The notes under the pieces: model-generated
The model's database searches: none
Seen by the model: only the letters and a program-made list of their open reading frames with translations
Told to the model about the DNA's origin: nothing
In this document: positions 44,985-54,782 of the stretch, in pieces
How the letters are laid out: every line of letters begins with the position of its first letter
How positions within the stretch are numbered: position 1 is the stretch's first letter
Origin: JAICXG01 sp963801255
GTDB lineage: Bacteria; Verrucomicrobiota; Verrucomicrobiia; Chthoniobacterales; UBA10450
Assembly: GCA_963801255.1 (NCBI GenBank)
Contig: CAWDEC010000012.1
Coordinates: forward strand, 682,001 to 746,000
Length of the DNA stretch: 64,000 bases
Direction of reading: 5' to 3'
Program-made: the position numbers and the translations under genes

Positions 44985-46052
44985 CTAGATCCGGTGTTCG
45001 CGATTATCGGAGCGCAGCCGGATGGTCTTGTTCTGCAAATCGTGCGAAGCGCGAATGAAACGCACGGTCTTGCTCTTCGCTCGCATGAGGACCGAGTGTG
45101 TGATTGCGTGCGAACCCTGGGATATTACTCCACGCAAAAGCGCGCTGTCGCTAATCCCGGTGGCGCAAAAGATGATGTTCTTTCCGTTCGCCAGATCATC
45201 GGCAAAGAAAACGCGATCTAGATCTTCTTCGTACCCATCAGCGATCAATTGATTGCGTTCTTTCTCGTCGCGCGGCCACATTCGGCATTGCATTTCGCCG
45301 CCGAGACATTTGATGCCGGCGGCGGCGAGCACGGCTTCGGGCGCGCCACCGATGCCTATATAAAGATCGATCCCGCTCTCGGGATAAGAGGGCGAAATGG
45401 CGGCGGCGATGTCGCCGTCGCCGATCATGCGCAGAGATGCGCCCAGCCTCCGGATTTCCGCCACCAACTCCTTGTGGCGCGGTCGGTCGAGCATCATCAC
45501 AACCACGTCCTGAACTCGCTTGCCCAACGCGCGGGCGACGGTGATGAGCGTTTCCTCGATCGGGCTTTCCAGTTTAAGAGTATGTATCCCGGCTTTCTGC
45601 ATGCTACGGATGACTCCCGGCCCGTAGGCCAGCTTCATCATGTAGAAAGACGGGATGTCGCGGAGGGCGCATTTCACTCCCTTCTCCGGGCTTGCGGCAG
45701 CGATGCAGGTGATCGAGTTCGGCATTCCCTTTGAGATGTTGGTAGTGCCATCAATTGGATCGAGCGCGATATCAAACTGCGGCGCCCCCGGCAGCCACAT
45801 TCCGAGTTGTTCACCTTTGAAAATCCCGGGTGCCTCGTCCTTGATCCCTTCGCCGATGACTACTTCGCCGCAGATGTTCATGAGGTCGAACATTCCGCGG
45901 AGAGCGTCGCAAGCGGCAGCATCGGCTTTCTCCTTTTCACCGCGCCCCATCCAGGGAAGCGAGATGAGCGCAGCGGCTTCGGTTGCCCTCACGAAATCGA
46001 GTTCGATGATGCGCTCGATATCGTCGTAGTTTTGTTTTGGGATGCGCAGCAT
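44985..46052 (-). CDS. glpX: Class II fructose-1,6-bisphosphatase
   Basis: 355 residues with the GlpX pattern: ELDFVRATEAAALIS, GEVVIGEGIKDEAP, the metal-binding ALDPIDGTTNISKGMPNS, IYIGIGGAPEAVLAAA-like block and the MQCRMWPRDEKER segment. It dephosphorylates fructose 1,6-bisphosphate in gluconeogenesis; some class II enzymes also use sedoheptulose bisphosphate. It is a single gene with gaps on both sides. Confidence 0.95.
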   Translation of the reverse strand: MLRIPKQNYDDIERIIELDFVRATEAAALISLPWMGRGEKEKADAAACDALRGMFDLMNICGEVVIGEGIKDEAPGIFKGEQLGMWLPGAPQFDIALDPIDGTTNISKGMPNSITCIAAASPEKGVKCALRDIPSFYMMKLAYGPGVIRSMQKAGIHTLKLESPIEETLITVARALGKRVQDVVVMMLDRPRHKELVAEIRRLGASLRMIGDGDIAAAISPSYPESGIDLYIGIGGAPEAVLAAAGIKCLGGEMQCRMWPRDEKERNQLIADGYEEDLDRVFFADDLANGKNIIFCATGISDSALLRGVISQGSHAITHSVLMRAKSKTVRFIRASHDLQNKTIRLRSDNREHRI

Positions 46053-46199
46053 CGGGGGATGTTCGCAAACGTCGCGGGCGGTGACAAGCGTGTTGCAGGA
46101 AGCGAGGTTGCCCCGCGATTGTGATACGCTTTCAGAACTGGTTGGAACCGCGCCGTCTTCAACAAACGCGATTCGCCCCGCTGATCCGGCCTTTTTTTC

Positions 46200-48494
46200 T
46201 TAGCGCTCCTCCGCCGGCGGCTTCTCCTTTGCCGAAACCTCTTCGTTAGGCGCGACTTCGTATTCCGGCTTCGGCACACCTTTGAGCCAGTGATCGAACC
46301 AGCCGACGATATGTTGCAAACGTTCAACTCGATGCCAGGGCTCACCCGAACGTGAAAGCTCGTGCGTTTCCCGCGGGAACTTCACCATCACGGTCGGAAT
46401 CTTGCGGAACTTCAGCGCGCGAAACATCTGCTCGCCGCCCGCGCCTGGAGGAGTTCGAGTGTCTTCTTCACCTAGCACAAGCATGAGGGGGGTCTTGACG
46501 TTGTTGATGTAACTGATGGGTGAGCGCAGTTTGTAATCGCCCTCTTCATCTTTGAAAGGCGGCGTCTTGAACCAATTCGGCTGGAAAAGAGTAAAGTCGG
46601 CGGTGTACCACCAGTTGGCCCAATCTGCGATATCGCGTTGTGCCACGGCCGCGGCAAAACGATCGGTGTGTCCTACAACCCAATCCGTGAGGAGACCACC
46701 GCCACTTCCCCCGGTTACGCCCAGCTTCTTGTTGTCGATCGCTCCACGCCTGACGACTTCATCGACCGCCGCCATCAGGTCTTTGAAGTCATCGCCTGGA
46801 TATTTGTATTGGATGATATTGCCGAAGCCCTGGCCGTAACTCGTGCTCCCCCGCGGGTTGGGATAAAGCACGACGTAGCCCTTCGCAGCCATCCACTGGA
46901 ATTCGTGCTCAAAAATGTAGCCGTAAGCCACATGCGGTCCGCCGTGGATGTCGAGGATGAGCGGATACTTCTTTGTGGGATCGAAGTTAGGCGGCTTTTG
47001 CACCCAAGTCTGAACACGTTTGCCATCAAAGCTCTGATACCAAATCTCTTCGGGCTCGGTCAGATTGAGCTGACCAAAGAGCTTGTCGTTCGAATGCGTG
47101 AGCTGCTGCGGCTTCGCGCCAGGTTTTGCGACGAAAAACAGGTCGTTGATCCGCGTTGGCGTCGAAATGAGGAGGACTATTCTTTCTCCGTTAGCAGAAG
47201 CGGAAAAACGCGTAACGGCATGATCGCCGTCGGTGAGGTCGGTCTCGCTGCCGTTCTCTGCGTCGAAAGCAGCCAACTGCGTGCGCCCTTCTTTCGCATA
47301 AATCTCCAGGATGGTTTTTCCATCCGCCGACCAAATCGGTTCATTGCGTCCAATCGCGCGTGGTGCGGCGTTGTCACCGAAAACGCTGTCGCCCGCATCG
47401 TAATCAAAGCCTGCCGTTATGTTGACGGGTTTGGCGCCGGGCGTGAGATCGACCGTCCATAGATCGGGCTGCGTATAGGAATTCACTGGCTCGGTCACCG
47501 AGGCGATAAAGGCGGCACGTTTTCCATCCCGGCTCAGCGATAGACCGCGAGCCTGCATTGGAATGGTCGTGAGTATCTTCGCCGCGCCGCCCTTTGCCAG
47601 AATGACATAGAGCTCGGTCTTCGGAAGCTCGTAATACGGCTCATCCACATGCCAGGCTGTGAAGTAAATCTGCGTGCCGTCCGGCGACCAGGCAGCGTTA
47701 CCTTCATCGAAGCGGCCGTTGGTAAGCTGGCGCGGCTCGCTTTTTTCATCAGTGCTGTGCGGCACATCCACGATCCAGAGATGTTGCGGACGTTTAAAGT
47801 CGAGATAACCCTCTTCATCTCCCCGATAAACCGCGTGGGTAATGACGTGTACGTCGCTCTCGTGCTCCTCCCTGGTCGCTTGTTCTGCCTTCGTTTTCTT
47901 TTCGTTAGGCGATTTTTCCTTCGACGACGGGGAAGGCGTATTTTCCGTCATGAGCTCCTTCTTCAATTCCTCTTCCTTTTCTTTCTTGCGCCGCTCCTTG
48001 GCCAGGTCGTCCGGGTTTGAGCTGCTCGTGAAGACAATCGATTTTCCATCCGGCGACCATTTCGGATTGCCCGCGCCTTTCGGCAAATCGGTAAAAGTAA
48101 AGGCGTCGCCTCCGCTCATCGCGAGAAGACAAAGCTGCGCGGGCTCCTTCTTTCCTTCCTTTTCGCTCGCGCGGGTGAAGACCAGCCATTTGCCATCGGG
48201 CGACCAACGCGGACTGGAGTCGTGCGGGCCATTGGTGAGTTGGCGCGGGGGCTCGTTAGGCGCAGTCGGCACAACCCAGATGGCAGTGTCATAACCATCC
48301 TTTTTTTCGTTTACGATCACCCGCACGTACGCGACGCGGGAGCCGTCGGGCGATATTTGGGGATCACCAAGCCAGACAAAGTCGAAAAGATCTTTTTCAG
48401 TGATGCTGCGTGTCGCCGGGGCGGCCTGGGCTGAGAAGAGACTCGTCAGGCAAAGCAGAGCGAAAAGCGAAGGACGCAGAAGATGGTTAGGCAT
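46200..48494 (-). CDS. Secreted S9-family prolyl oligopeptidase/acylaminoacyl peptidase
   Basis: 764 residues: signal peptide (FALLCLTSLFSAQA), a TolB/WD-like propeller with repeated SPDGK blocks (residues about 40-480), and a C-terminal alpha/beta-hydrolase with nucleophile VTGGSGGGLLT, acid in GEEDTRTPP and His in PRETHELSRSG. The PNPRGSTSYGQGF block is typical of acylaminoacyl or dipeptidyl peptidases of the S9C type. A highly charged Lys/Glu insert near residue 170-210 is unusual. Several motif copies lie inside, one writing Pro-Asn-Glu in the insert. Confidence 0.9.
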   Translation of the reverse strand: MPNHLLRPSLFALLCLTSLFSAQAAPATRSITEKDLFDFVWLGDPQISPDGSRVAYVRVIVNEKKDGYDTAIWVVPTAPNEPPRQLTNGPHDSSPRWSPDGKWLVFTRASEKEGKKEPAQLCLLAMSGGDAFTFTDLPKGAGNPKWSPDGKSIVFTSSSNPDDLAKERRKKEKEEELKKELMTENTPSPSSKEKSPNEKKTKAEQATREEHESDVHVITHAVYRGDEEGYLDFKRPQHLWIVDVPHSTDEKSEPRQLTNGRFDEGNAAWSPDGTQIYFTAWHVDEPYYELPKTELYVILAKGGAAKILTTIPMQARGLSLSRDGKRAAFIASVTEPVNSYTQPDLWTVDLTPGAKPVNITAGFDYDAGDSVFGDNAAPRAIGRNEPIWSADGKTILEIYAKEGRTQLAAFDAENGSETDLTDGDHAVTRFSASANGERIVLLISTPTRINDLFFVAKPGAKPQQLTHSNDKLFGQLNLTEPEEIWYQSFDGKRVQTWVQKPPNFDPTKKYPLILDIHGGPHVAYGYIFEHEFQWMAAKGYVVLYPNPRGSTSYGQGFGNIIQYKYPGDDFKDLMAAVDEVVRRGAIDNKKLGVTGGSGGGLLTDWVVGHTDRFAAAVAQRDIADWANWWYTADFTLFQPNWFKTPPFKDEEGDYKLRSPISYINNVKTPLMLVLGEEDTRTPPGAGGEQMFRALKFRKIPTVMVKFPRETHELSRSGEPWHRVERLQHIVGWFDHWLKGVPKPEYEVAPNEEVSAKEKPPAEER

Positions 48495-48534
48495 GGATTT
48501 ACACTACACAATTCATCGAAATGGCAGTCCAAGC

Positions 48535-48954
48535 TCAGAGATCGCGTAAGGCGCGCTCGGCTTTTTCGACGTTTGATGGGCGCAATATCATGAGGCCATC
48601 CTGCGATTTCGGGCTCGAAGCAAGATAGGTGTACTCGATGTTGATTCCCGCCCTCGCGAGACGCTCGGCGATCGCCCCCAGCGTGCCTGGCTCATTATTG
48701 CTCTCGATCATCAGGACATCGTTTTCCAGCGCGAGGACACCGCGCTCGCCTAGGATCATGAGAGCCTTGGTCGGATCGCTCACCACCATTCGCACGACGG
48801 CGTGATCGATCGTGTCGGATGTCGCCAGGGCGTGGATGTTGATCTTTTCCGCAGCCAACTCGGTGCAGACCCGAGAAAGAGCGCCCGGCCGGTTGCCGAG
48901 GAAGACTGAAAGTTGCGTAGCCGTCTCAACCGACACTGGCGAATTCATGATCAT
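48535..48954 (-). CDS. Tandem ACT-domain protein
   Basis: 139 residues with two ACT domains (ATQLSVFLGNRPGALSRVC and DVLMIESNNEPGTLGAIAER), the second with INIEYTYLASS. Stand-alone double-ACT proteins bind amino acids and regulate biosynthetic enzymes or act as sensors. No enzyme domain is present. Two nearby ATG codons (48954 and 48948) are possible starts. The 260 bases upstream are AT-rich and hold the divergent promoters. Confidence 0.85.
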   Translation of the reverse strand: MIMNSPVSVETATQLSVFLGNRPGALSRVCTELAAEKINIHALATSDTIDHAVVRMVVSDPTKALMILGERGVLALENDVLMIESNNEPGTLGAIAERLARAGINIEYTYLASSPKSQDGLMILRPSNVEKAERALRDL

Positions 48955-49214
48955 TCATCATGTGTCGTTCGACGAACGCTGACAATGAACAATTCCGCCT
49001 CTATCCTCGTCGAAATCGTCGACGTCCGCGGAACGACTCTTCTGGAACGTAGGTGCGGGGGGCCTATGGAGGGGTAATTCGAGGGGTAAACAATTGCATC
49101 GGGCCAAACAAAATAATTATAGACAATCGATCTCCGAATGATCATTATCGCGATTGCTCAAAAATATAGGGCAATTCAGCAACACCAACAATACAACTCA
49201 CTAAACAATAGATT

Positions 49215-51065
49215 ATGTTTCGCAATAATCGCCGCATTGCTGCAGTTCCCGCAGCTAAACTGTTGATAGCCGCGCTGCTGACTACGGCAGCCCAATTCGC
49301 GTTCACGCCAAGCCCGCATGCCGATCCTGGCGATCTCTACGTTACCGATCTGGCCTCCGGTTCCGTAATTAAGTATGCGCCCGACGGAACTTCTATTGTT
49401 TATGCAACTGGGCTTATCAGCCCTCAGGGTATTGCTCTTGACCAGGCTAAGAACGTTTTTGTCGCCGATGCTGGCAGTGGAGAAAATGGCCAGGGCGAGA
49501 TCGTCAAATACGACCATGTCACCAAAGTGAAGTCCGTCGTCCTTGATAACTTGAATAACCCGATCGGTCTGACGTTGGATGGTAACGATCTTCTCGTCTC
49601 GGACAACAATCTTGGCCGGGTCATTCGAGTACCAATTGGTTTTAATACTAATAGGCCCACGCTTTTCCAGATCTTCGATAACCCTCTTGGGATCGCTTCT
49701 CACTCTTTCCTGCCCGAGGGGGGCGAGCCTGGATTCAATCGTTTCATCGCTAACGGGACTTTGGTCCGCAAAGTCTTTTCCGATGAGACGACGTTGGATT
49801 TTGATATCGCCAATAGCCGCGGAGTTGCGGTCACCACCATTCAGATTGGCGGCCTCTCGGTCGAGGCGGTCTTTGTCTCCACAGACGACGGTAACATTAA
49901 CCTCATTCTGAACGATACGATGCTTCTTCGTCCACTTGTCAGCGGACTGGAAAGCCCCGTCGGAATGGATTTTCGACCCGCTCGCTTCAACGGTGACACT
50001 GAAGGTGTTGGCGACCTCTACGTGGCGGACCAAGGCGCTGGCCAGATTCTCAAGATAGAACCAGGAGTCGATCCTCAAGTATTCGCTACTGAAGCCCAGC
50101 CTAACTATATGGCCTTCGAGACTGGTGTCATTACACCTACACCTACCCCTACGCCGACAGTTAGTCCTACCGCGACACCAACTCCTACGGCTACTCCGAG
50201 CCCAATTCCTGAGGGTAAGGCATTGAATCTCTCGACTCGAGTGGATGTGGAGACTGGCGATGATGTTGCTATCGGTGGCTTTATTATTACCGGCGGAACT
50301 ACTCCTAAGACGGTAGCTATTCGCGCAATTGGGCCGTCACTCGGAGCCTCGGGCGTCGCCAACACGCTTTCCGATCCCGTTCTCGAGCTTCACATGCCTG
50401 ATGGCACTGTCGTGACTAACGACAATTGGAAGGATAACTCGGCGACCGATCAGGGAATTATTGTGGCCGCTGGATTAAATCTGTCCGGGACCACAACCAT
50501 TAGCGACAGTGAGTCGATTATCATCGCCACTCTACCGCCGCGCGACGACTCTGACCCAAACAGCGGTAAGTATACCGCAGTCATGAGCGGCGCGAACGGA
50601 GCGACTGGCGTTGGCCTGGTAGAAGTTTACGACCTGGATGATCCGAGCGTTGCCTCCGAGCTGGCCAACATTAGCACGCGCGGACTTGTCGGCACAGCGG
50701 ACGAGGTCTTGATCGGCGGTCTCATTGTCGGCCCGGACAATGCTCTTAATACCTCCGTGATCGTACGTGCCATCGGACCGTCGCTCGCCTTCGTTGATCC
50801 GCCGGTGCCGAATCCGATAAGCGATCCTTTCGTCGACTTGCACAACGGCAATGGCGACGTCATCGCCGAGAACGATAACTGGCAGGATGGGGAAAATGCC
50901 GATCTGATCACAGCTGACGGTCTCGCGCCAACCGACAGCAAGGAAGGTGCGATCTTTGCCAACCTCATTCCCGGCCTCTACACCGCGATTGTTATGGGGG
51001 ACAAAGGCGGAGTCGGAGTTGCCTTGGTGGAAATCTACCACGTGCCCACTCCCGCCGCGAAATAG
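49215..51065 (+). CDS. Secreted NHL-type propeller with TP-rich linker and C-terminal repeat domains
   Basis: 616 residues: export signal (LLIAALLTTAAQFAF), an NHL/SMP-30-like propeller (GDLYVTDLASGSVIKYAPDG, GIALDQAKNVFVADAG), a linker of Thr-Pro repeats (about residues 310-335), then two copies of a domain marked by LNLSTRVDVETGDDVAIGG and ISTRGLVGTADEVLIGGLIV, each followed by VAIRAIGPSL / VIVRAIGPSL and NDNWKD / NDNWQD. I know this C-terminal module from verrucomicrobial secreted proteins, without assigned function. Base use is more T-rich than in neighbours and no 9-mer copy occurs in it. Confidence 0.75.
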   Translation: MFRNNRRIAAVPAAKLLIAALLTTAAQFAFTPSPHADPGDLYVTDLASGSVIKYAPDGTSIVYATGLISPQGIALDQAKNVFVADAGSGENGQGEIVKYDHVTKVKSVVLDNLNNPIGLTLDGNDLLVSDNNLGRVIRVPIGFNTNRPTLFQIFDNPLGIASHSFLPEGGEPGFNRFIANGTLVRKVFSDETTLDFDIANSRGVAVTTIQIGGLSVEAVFVSTDDGNINLILNDTMLLRPLVSGLESPVGMDFRPARFNGDTEGVGDLYVADQGAGQILKIEPGVDPQVFATEAQPNYMAFETGVITPTPTPTPTVSPTATPTPTATPSPIPEGKALNLSTRVDVETGDDVAIGGFIITGGTTPKTVAIRAIGPSLGASGVANTLSDPVLELHMPDGTVVTNDNWKDNSATDQGIIVAAGLNLSGTTTISDSESIIIATLPPRDDSDPNSGKYTAVMSGANGATGVGLVEVYDLDDPSVASELANISTRGLVGTADEVLIGGLIVGPDNALNTSVIVRAIGPSLAFVDPPVPNPISDPFVDLHNGNGDVIAENDNWQDGENADLITADGLAPTDSKEGAIFANLIPGLYTAIVMGDKGGVGVALVEIYHVPTPAAK

Positions 51066-51095
51066 GCGAACGTCCACGATATTATAATTCGATAA

Positions 51096-51135
51096 GAGCG
51101 GGCGCCGCTGATTCTGGCGGCGCCCGCTCCGTTTT
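51096..51135 (+). terminator. Intrinsic terminator after the propeller gene
   Basis: GAGCGGGCGCCGC (51096-51108) and GCGGCGCCCGCTC (51117-51129) form a perfect 13-bp GC-rich stem with an 8-base loop, followed on the plus strand by CGTTTTATC. It is 30 bases after the stop of the propeller gene and would also insulate kdsD, which converges on it. Confidence 0.88.
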
Positions 51136-51176
51136 ATCAGGCGCGTCAACGATGGCGCGTCTTCAAAACGTCGCCG

Positions 51177-52148
51177 CTAGAGCAGTTTCAATTTCGTTAA
51201 ATCCTGGGAATCCACCATTCCGACTGGCACACCGCGATCGTCTACCACCACGAGGTCGTCGATGCGGTGGCGTTCGAGTAGATTTAAAACTTCTACTGCC
51301 AGTTTATCCCGATGCACAATAACCGGGTTGAGCGTCATGAGATCGGCGACCAGACGCTCGCCGACACGCGAGTCCGTCTGAAAGTACCGAACAAAATCGC
51401 CATGAGTGAAAATTCCGAGCAATTGCTCATCCTCTCCGGCCACCACGGCCGCACCGGCGCGAACGGCGGTCATCGCTTCGAGCACGGTGCGGATGGTCGC
51501 ACTCGGCCTAACGACCGCGAGCGCGCTACGCGGTCGCATCACTTGATGGACGCGAAGAAGCAAGCTGCGCCCCAGGTTTCCTCCAGGGTGAAATTTCGCG
51601 AAGTCCTCCTTTTGAAAACCGCGCGCTTCCAGTAACACCATGGCGAGTGCGTCGCCCAAGGCGAGCATCACAGTCGTGCTCGATGTCGGGGCGAGATTTA
51701 ACGGACACGCTTCCTGCTCAACATTGATGTCGAGAAAAACGTCGCAGTTCTGCGCGAGCGTCGACTGAGAATCGCCCCCCATGGCGATCACGCCCACCTG
51801 AAAACGCGCGATGGCCGGCAGAATCCGCAGCATTTCCTCCGTCTCGCCGCTGTAACTGAGAGCGAGAACAACGTCGCCGTCCGCGATCACTCCGAGGTCA
51901 CCGTGCAGAGCGTTCAGCGAATTCAATACAACCGCGGGGGATCCGGTACTAGTGAGCGTGGCGGCAATCTTCTCGCCAACGTGGCCGGACTTGCCAACAC
52001 CCAAGACAATAACTTTCCCTCGCGCTTCGACGGTTTCTTTGATTAAGTTAACCGCGCGAATGAAATTTTCGTCTAACCGATTGCGCAACCGTTGCAGCTC
52101 AGAAATTTCTAAATCGAGTACGCGTGCGGCCTTTTCAATGTAATCCAT
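51177..52148 (-). CDS. kdsD: Arabinose-5-phosphate isomerase
   Basis: 323 residues: a SIS domain (KVIVLGVGKSGHVGEKIAAT, LSYSGETEEML, NLAPTSSTTVMLALGDALA, FAKFHPGGNLGRSL) and two CBS domains. It isomerises ribulose 5-phosphate to arabinose 5-phosphate for Kdo and therefore lipopolysaccharide. The presence of this gene fits a lipopolysaccharide-bearing outer membrane. The start ATG at 52148 is 69 bases from a divergent small gene. Confidence 0.94.
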   Translation of the reverse strand: MDYIEKAARVLDLEISELQRLRNRLDENFIRAVNLIKETVEARGKVIVLGVGKSGHVGEKIAATLTSTGSPAVVLNSLNALHGDLGVIADGDVVLALSYSGETEEMLRILPAIARFQVGVIAMGGDSQSTLAQNCDVFLDINVEQEACPLNLAPTSSTTVMLALGDALAMVLLEARGFQKEDFAKFHPGGNLGRSLLLRVHQVMRPRSALAVVRPSATIRTVLEAMTAVRAGAAVVAGEDEQLLGIFTHGDFVRYFQTDSRVGERLVADLMTLNPVIVHRDKLAVEVLNLLERHRIDDLVVVDDRGVPVGMVDSQDLTKLKLL

Positions 52149-52216
52149 CGATCTATAATTGTGGGGTGAAGCCAGAGCGTGAGCAAGCCGCCTTGGCCGA
52201 GTCTAGGGAGAAAAAA

Positions 52217-52546
52217 ATGAAAAAAATGTTTCTCAGCATTCTGTTGGCCGGCGCGACCAGTGCGGCCTTCGCGCAAGGTCAGGGGGAAATAACGACCACG
52301 ACAACGACTACCGCCACAGCGAGTAGTCAGGTGCAAACGCAACAGCCGAAGCCGCGTCCGCCACAAGCGGCGCCGCTCGTTCCGAAGGAAGGCGTGGTGC
52401 AAACGGTGATTCGAAACGGTCATCCTGTGCAGCTTTTGAATCCAGCAGCACCGGCGCGCTATGGAAGCGGCCACGAACATGTGACTCACGACCCGCAAGA
52501 TCCCGGCAAACCGAAAGGAATCGTTCTGTTTGCCTGGTCGTTCTAG
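52217..52546 (+). CDS. Small secreted protein, unknown function
   Basis: 109 residues: signal peptide (KKMFLSILLAGATSAAFAQ), a Thr/Gln/Pro-rich disordered stretch (GEITTTTTTTATASSQVQTQ) and a C-terminal part with no known domain (GVVQTVIRNGHPVQLLNP). The ATG at 52217 has GGGAG six bases upstream. I do not recognise a family. The open frame continues upstream over the kdsD start, without support. Confidence 0.65.
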   Translation: MKKMFLSILLAGATSAAFAQGQGEITTTTTTTATASSQVQTQQPKPRPPQAAPLVPKEGVVQTVIRNGHPVQLLNPAAPARYGSGHEHVTHDPQDPGKPKGIVLFAWSF

Positions 52547-52617
52547 TTTTGCCGCTAGCTGACGAGTGATCGATTTTGGCCGGTTGAAGCGCCGGCCTGC
52601 GCGTAGCACCGTGGAGC

Positions 52618-53772
52618 GTGCCCGAACTCTCTCGGCCTGTTGTTGCCTGCTATTGCGCGACGTTCCTCAAGCCGGAGATGTTGCACATTTACCGGCAGAT
52701 CACCGCGCTCGACCGCTTTCGAGCCGTTGTCATTGCGCAGAAACGCGAAAATCCTGATCGTTTTCCTTTCCAACCCGTCTTTGTGGTTGGCAAACCGTCG
52801 CTTCATTTCCTGCGGCGATTTTGGTTTCGCACTTTGCGAGAGGCGCCCTGGCCAATTTCGCGACGCGAAGTCGTGCTACTCAAGCGTGTCTTGGATGACA
52901 GCGAAGCAGAGGTGCTACACGTTTATTTCGGACACATCGCGGTTCATCTCCTCCCGTTGATTCTCCACTGGCGGCATCCCACGGTGGTTTCATTTCACGG
53001 TGCGGATGTGATGGTTGAACTGGAAAAACCTCATTTCCGAGCTGCGACTCGTGAAGTTCTCGCCGCTGCCCGGCTCGTCCTTGTCCGCGCCGAGTCGCTT
53101 GCGCAGGCGCTGGTCGCGCTTGGTTGCCCTAACGAAAAGATCAGATTGCAGCGCACCGGCATCCCGCTCGATGAAATTCCCTTTCGAGAACGCAACTGGC
53201 CTAACGACGGCAAGTGGAAATTTCTGCAGGCTGGGCGCCTGATTGAAAAAAAGGGACTCAAGACCAGCCTGCGCGCCTTCGCGAGATTTTGGAAAGAACA
53301 TCCTCAGGCAAATTTCACCATCGCGGGCGAAGGACCAATGGGGGAAGAGTTGCAAACGCTGGCGCGTGAGCTCGGCCTTGAAGAGGCAATTCGCTTTGCC
53401 GGCTTTCTTTCCCAGACCCAACTCCGCGCGGAATTTTATCAAGCGCACATCTTTCTGCATCCCAGCGAACTGGGCGCGGATGGCAATCAGGAGGGCGTGC
53501 CCAATTCAATGCTGGAGGCGATGGCCAGTGGTCTGCCCGTTTTCGCGACCAATCACGGCGGCATTCCCGAGGCGATCGAGAACGGCGTGAGCGGTGTCCT
53601 CGTACCGGAACGGGATCACGAAGCGTTGGCGGACGCACTTCTCAGATGGACCGACCGATCGCAAGATCTGGAACAGCTCGCCCGTGCGGGAGCGCGCGCC
53701 GTCGCGGACAAATTCGAACAGCAGGCTCAGGTTCGCGCCTTGGAGGCGATCTACGCCGAGGCGTTGCTGTGA
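52618..53772 (+). CDS. Family 4 glycosyltransferase
   Basis: 384 residues with a GT-B fold: a donor-binding C-terminal half (LQAGRLIEKKGLKTSLRAF, FTIAGEGPMGEELQTLA, FLHPSELGADGNQEGVPNSM) including the EGVPNSMLEAMASG acidic motif, and an N-terminal half with VVSFHGADVM. It transfers a sugar from a nucleotide donor, acceptor unknown; lipopolysaccharide or exopolysaccharide is likely. It starts with GTG. Its last 22 bases overlap the end of a convergent glycosyltransferase-like gene. Confidence 0.9.
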   Translation: MPELSRPVVACYCATFLKPEMLHIYRQITALDRFRAVVIAQKRENPDRFPFQPVFVVGKPSLHFLRRFWFRTLREAPWPISRREVVLLKRVLDDSEAEVLHVYFGHIAVHLLPLILHWRHPTVVSFHGADVMVELEKPHFRAATREVLAAARLVLVRAESLAQALVALGCPNEKIRLQRTGIPLDEIPFRERNWPNDGKWKFLQAGRLIEKKGLKTSLRAFARFWKEHPQANFTIAGEGPMGEELQTLARELGLEEAIRFAGFLSQTQLRAEFYQAHIFLHPSELGADGNQEGVPNSMLEAMASGLPVFATNHGGIPEAIENGVSGVLVPERDHEALADALLRWTDRSQDLEQLARAGARAVADKFEQQAQVRALEAIYAEALL

Positions 53773-54773
53773 GCGTTCAAGCGAGAACTTGTTTGGAAAA
53801 AATCCGCGAGTTGTTGCTTTACGATTTCAAAACTCAAAATCGTCTGCGCCAAGTGTTGTGACCTGGCCACGATCTCCTGGTAATAGCTTGGATCGTCGAG
53901 CAGACGTGCCGCCATTAGTGCCAGCGCACCTAACGAACGACCGTATTCGCAAATCTCCGGAAAAACCAGCCGCTCGATTGCGCCGTCACCTCCCACGCAT
54001 GGCATACGGCAGAGGAGAGCATCGCCGGCAACCTGCCCGGGCACACTGCTCTTGTCGGCTTGCAAGACGATTTTGTGGCGCGCCATCTCTGCCAGGTAAT
54101 CACGATAGGGAAGCCGCTTTTCGATAATCCGCAGCCGGTCGGGCGAGAAACCAAGACTCTTCCACACTTTGCGGCAGCGCCTCGGATCTTCATCGAAGAC
54201 GGTCACCGGCACATCCAGACCGGCAGCTATTGTTAGGCTGGCGAGGTGATTGCGCGAAGGCGTGCTCCATTCGCGTGTCCCGACAAAAATCCCGCGCCGC
54301 TCGCCTAACGATCGCGAAAAATCCCAACGGGAATCGCACGTCGGGTAGGGCGTCGGAATGAATTTTCCTCGGCCGTAAAAAGGCAGCGCCTCGGGTGTGG
54401 CGGCTAGGCAATTATCGGCCGCCCCTACTACCGCGCGAAAACGCTCCGCCCGCTTCGGGTCCGCCAGTTGCCGGGCGATCTGATGCAGACCGGTTTCCTT
54501 CAATGAGACGATAACAGGCAAGCGATGCCGCTTTAGTTCACGCAGCGCGCTCAGCGTCGCCTTAAAGTCGCCGCGAAGGAGCAGAAGCACAGGCAGTCTT
54601 TCAGCGACCGCACGCTTCACATCGCGGTGAAAAGCGCCGCGCGTACAAGCCGCATAGCCGTGAAAATTTACCGGCGCGTGCTCGTGATCGTTAGGCGGGC
54701 CGATTCCTTGCGAATAATCCCGCGCCGCGTCGCGACCGTCCGGATTCAGGACCGTGAGGCGAAACTCAGCCAC
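53751..54773 (-). CDS. Putative glycosyltransferase, GT-B-like
   Basis: The 340-residue protein starts with GTG. It has an N-terminal half with LKRHRLPVIVSLKETGLHQI, a middle segment RRGIFVGTREWSTPSRNHLA, and a C-terminal half (RIIEKRLPYRDYLAEMARHK, VLQADKSSVPGQVAGDALLC) that looks like the donor-binding lobe of a GT-B enzyme. Overall similarity to known families is low, so the function is tentative. It is separated by nine bases from the PBP gene upstream on the same strand, and four 9-mer copies or variants lie inside. Confidence 0.55.
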   Translation of the reverse strand: MAEFRLTVLNPDGRDAARDYSQGIGPPNDHEHAPVNFHGYAACTRGAFHRDVKRAVAERLPVLLLLRGDFKATLSALRELKRHRLPVIVSLKETGLHQIARQLADPKRAERFRAVVGAADNCLAATPEALPFYGRGKFIPTPYPTCDSRWDFSRSLGERRGIFVGTREWSTPSRNHLASLTIAAGLDVPVTVFDEDPRRCRKVWKSLGFSPDRLRIIEKRLPYRDYLAEMARHKIVLQADKSSVPGQVAGDALLCRMPCVGGDGAIERLVFPEICEYGRSLGALALMAARLLDDPSYYQEIVARSQHLAQTILSFEIVKQQLADFFQTSSRLNAHSNASA

Positions 54774-54782
54774 ATCTTGCGC

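Noticed and set aside
50146..50210. Near-tandem DNA repeat CCTACACC/ACTCCTACGG
   Set aside because: It is explained by the Thr-Pro linker in the secreted propeller protein and is not a mobile or CRISPR repeat.
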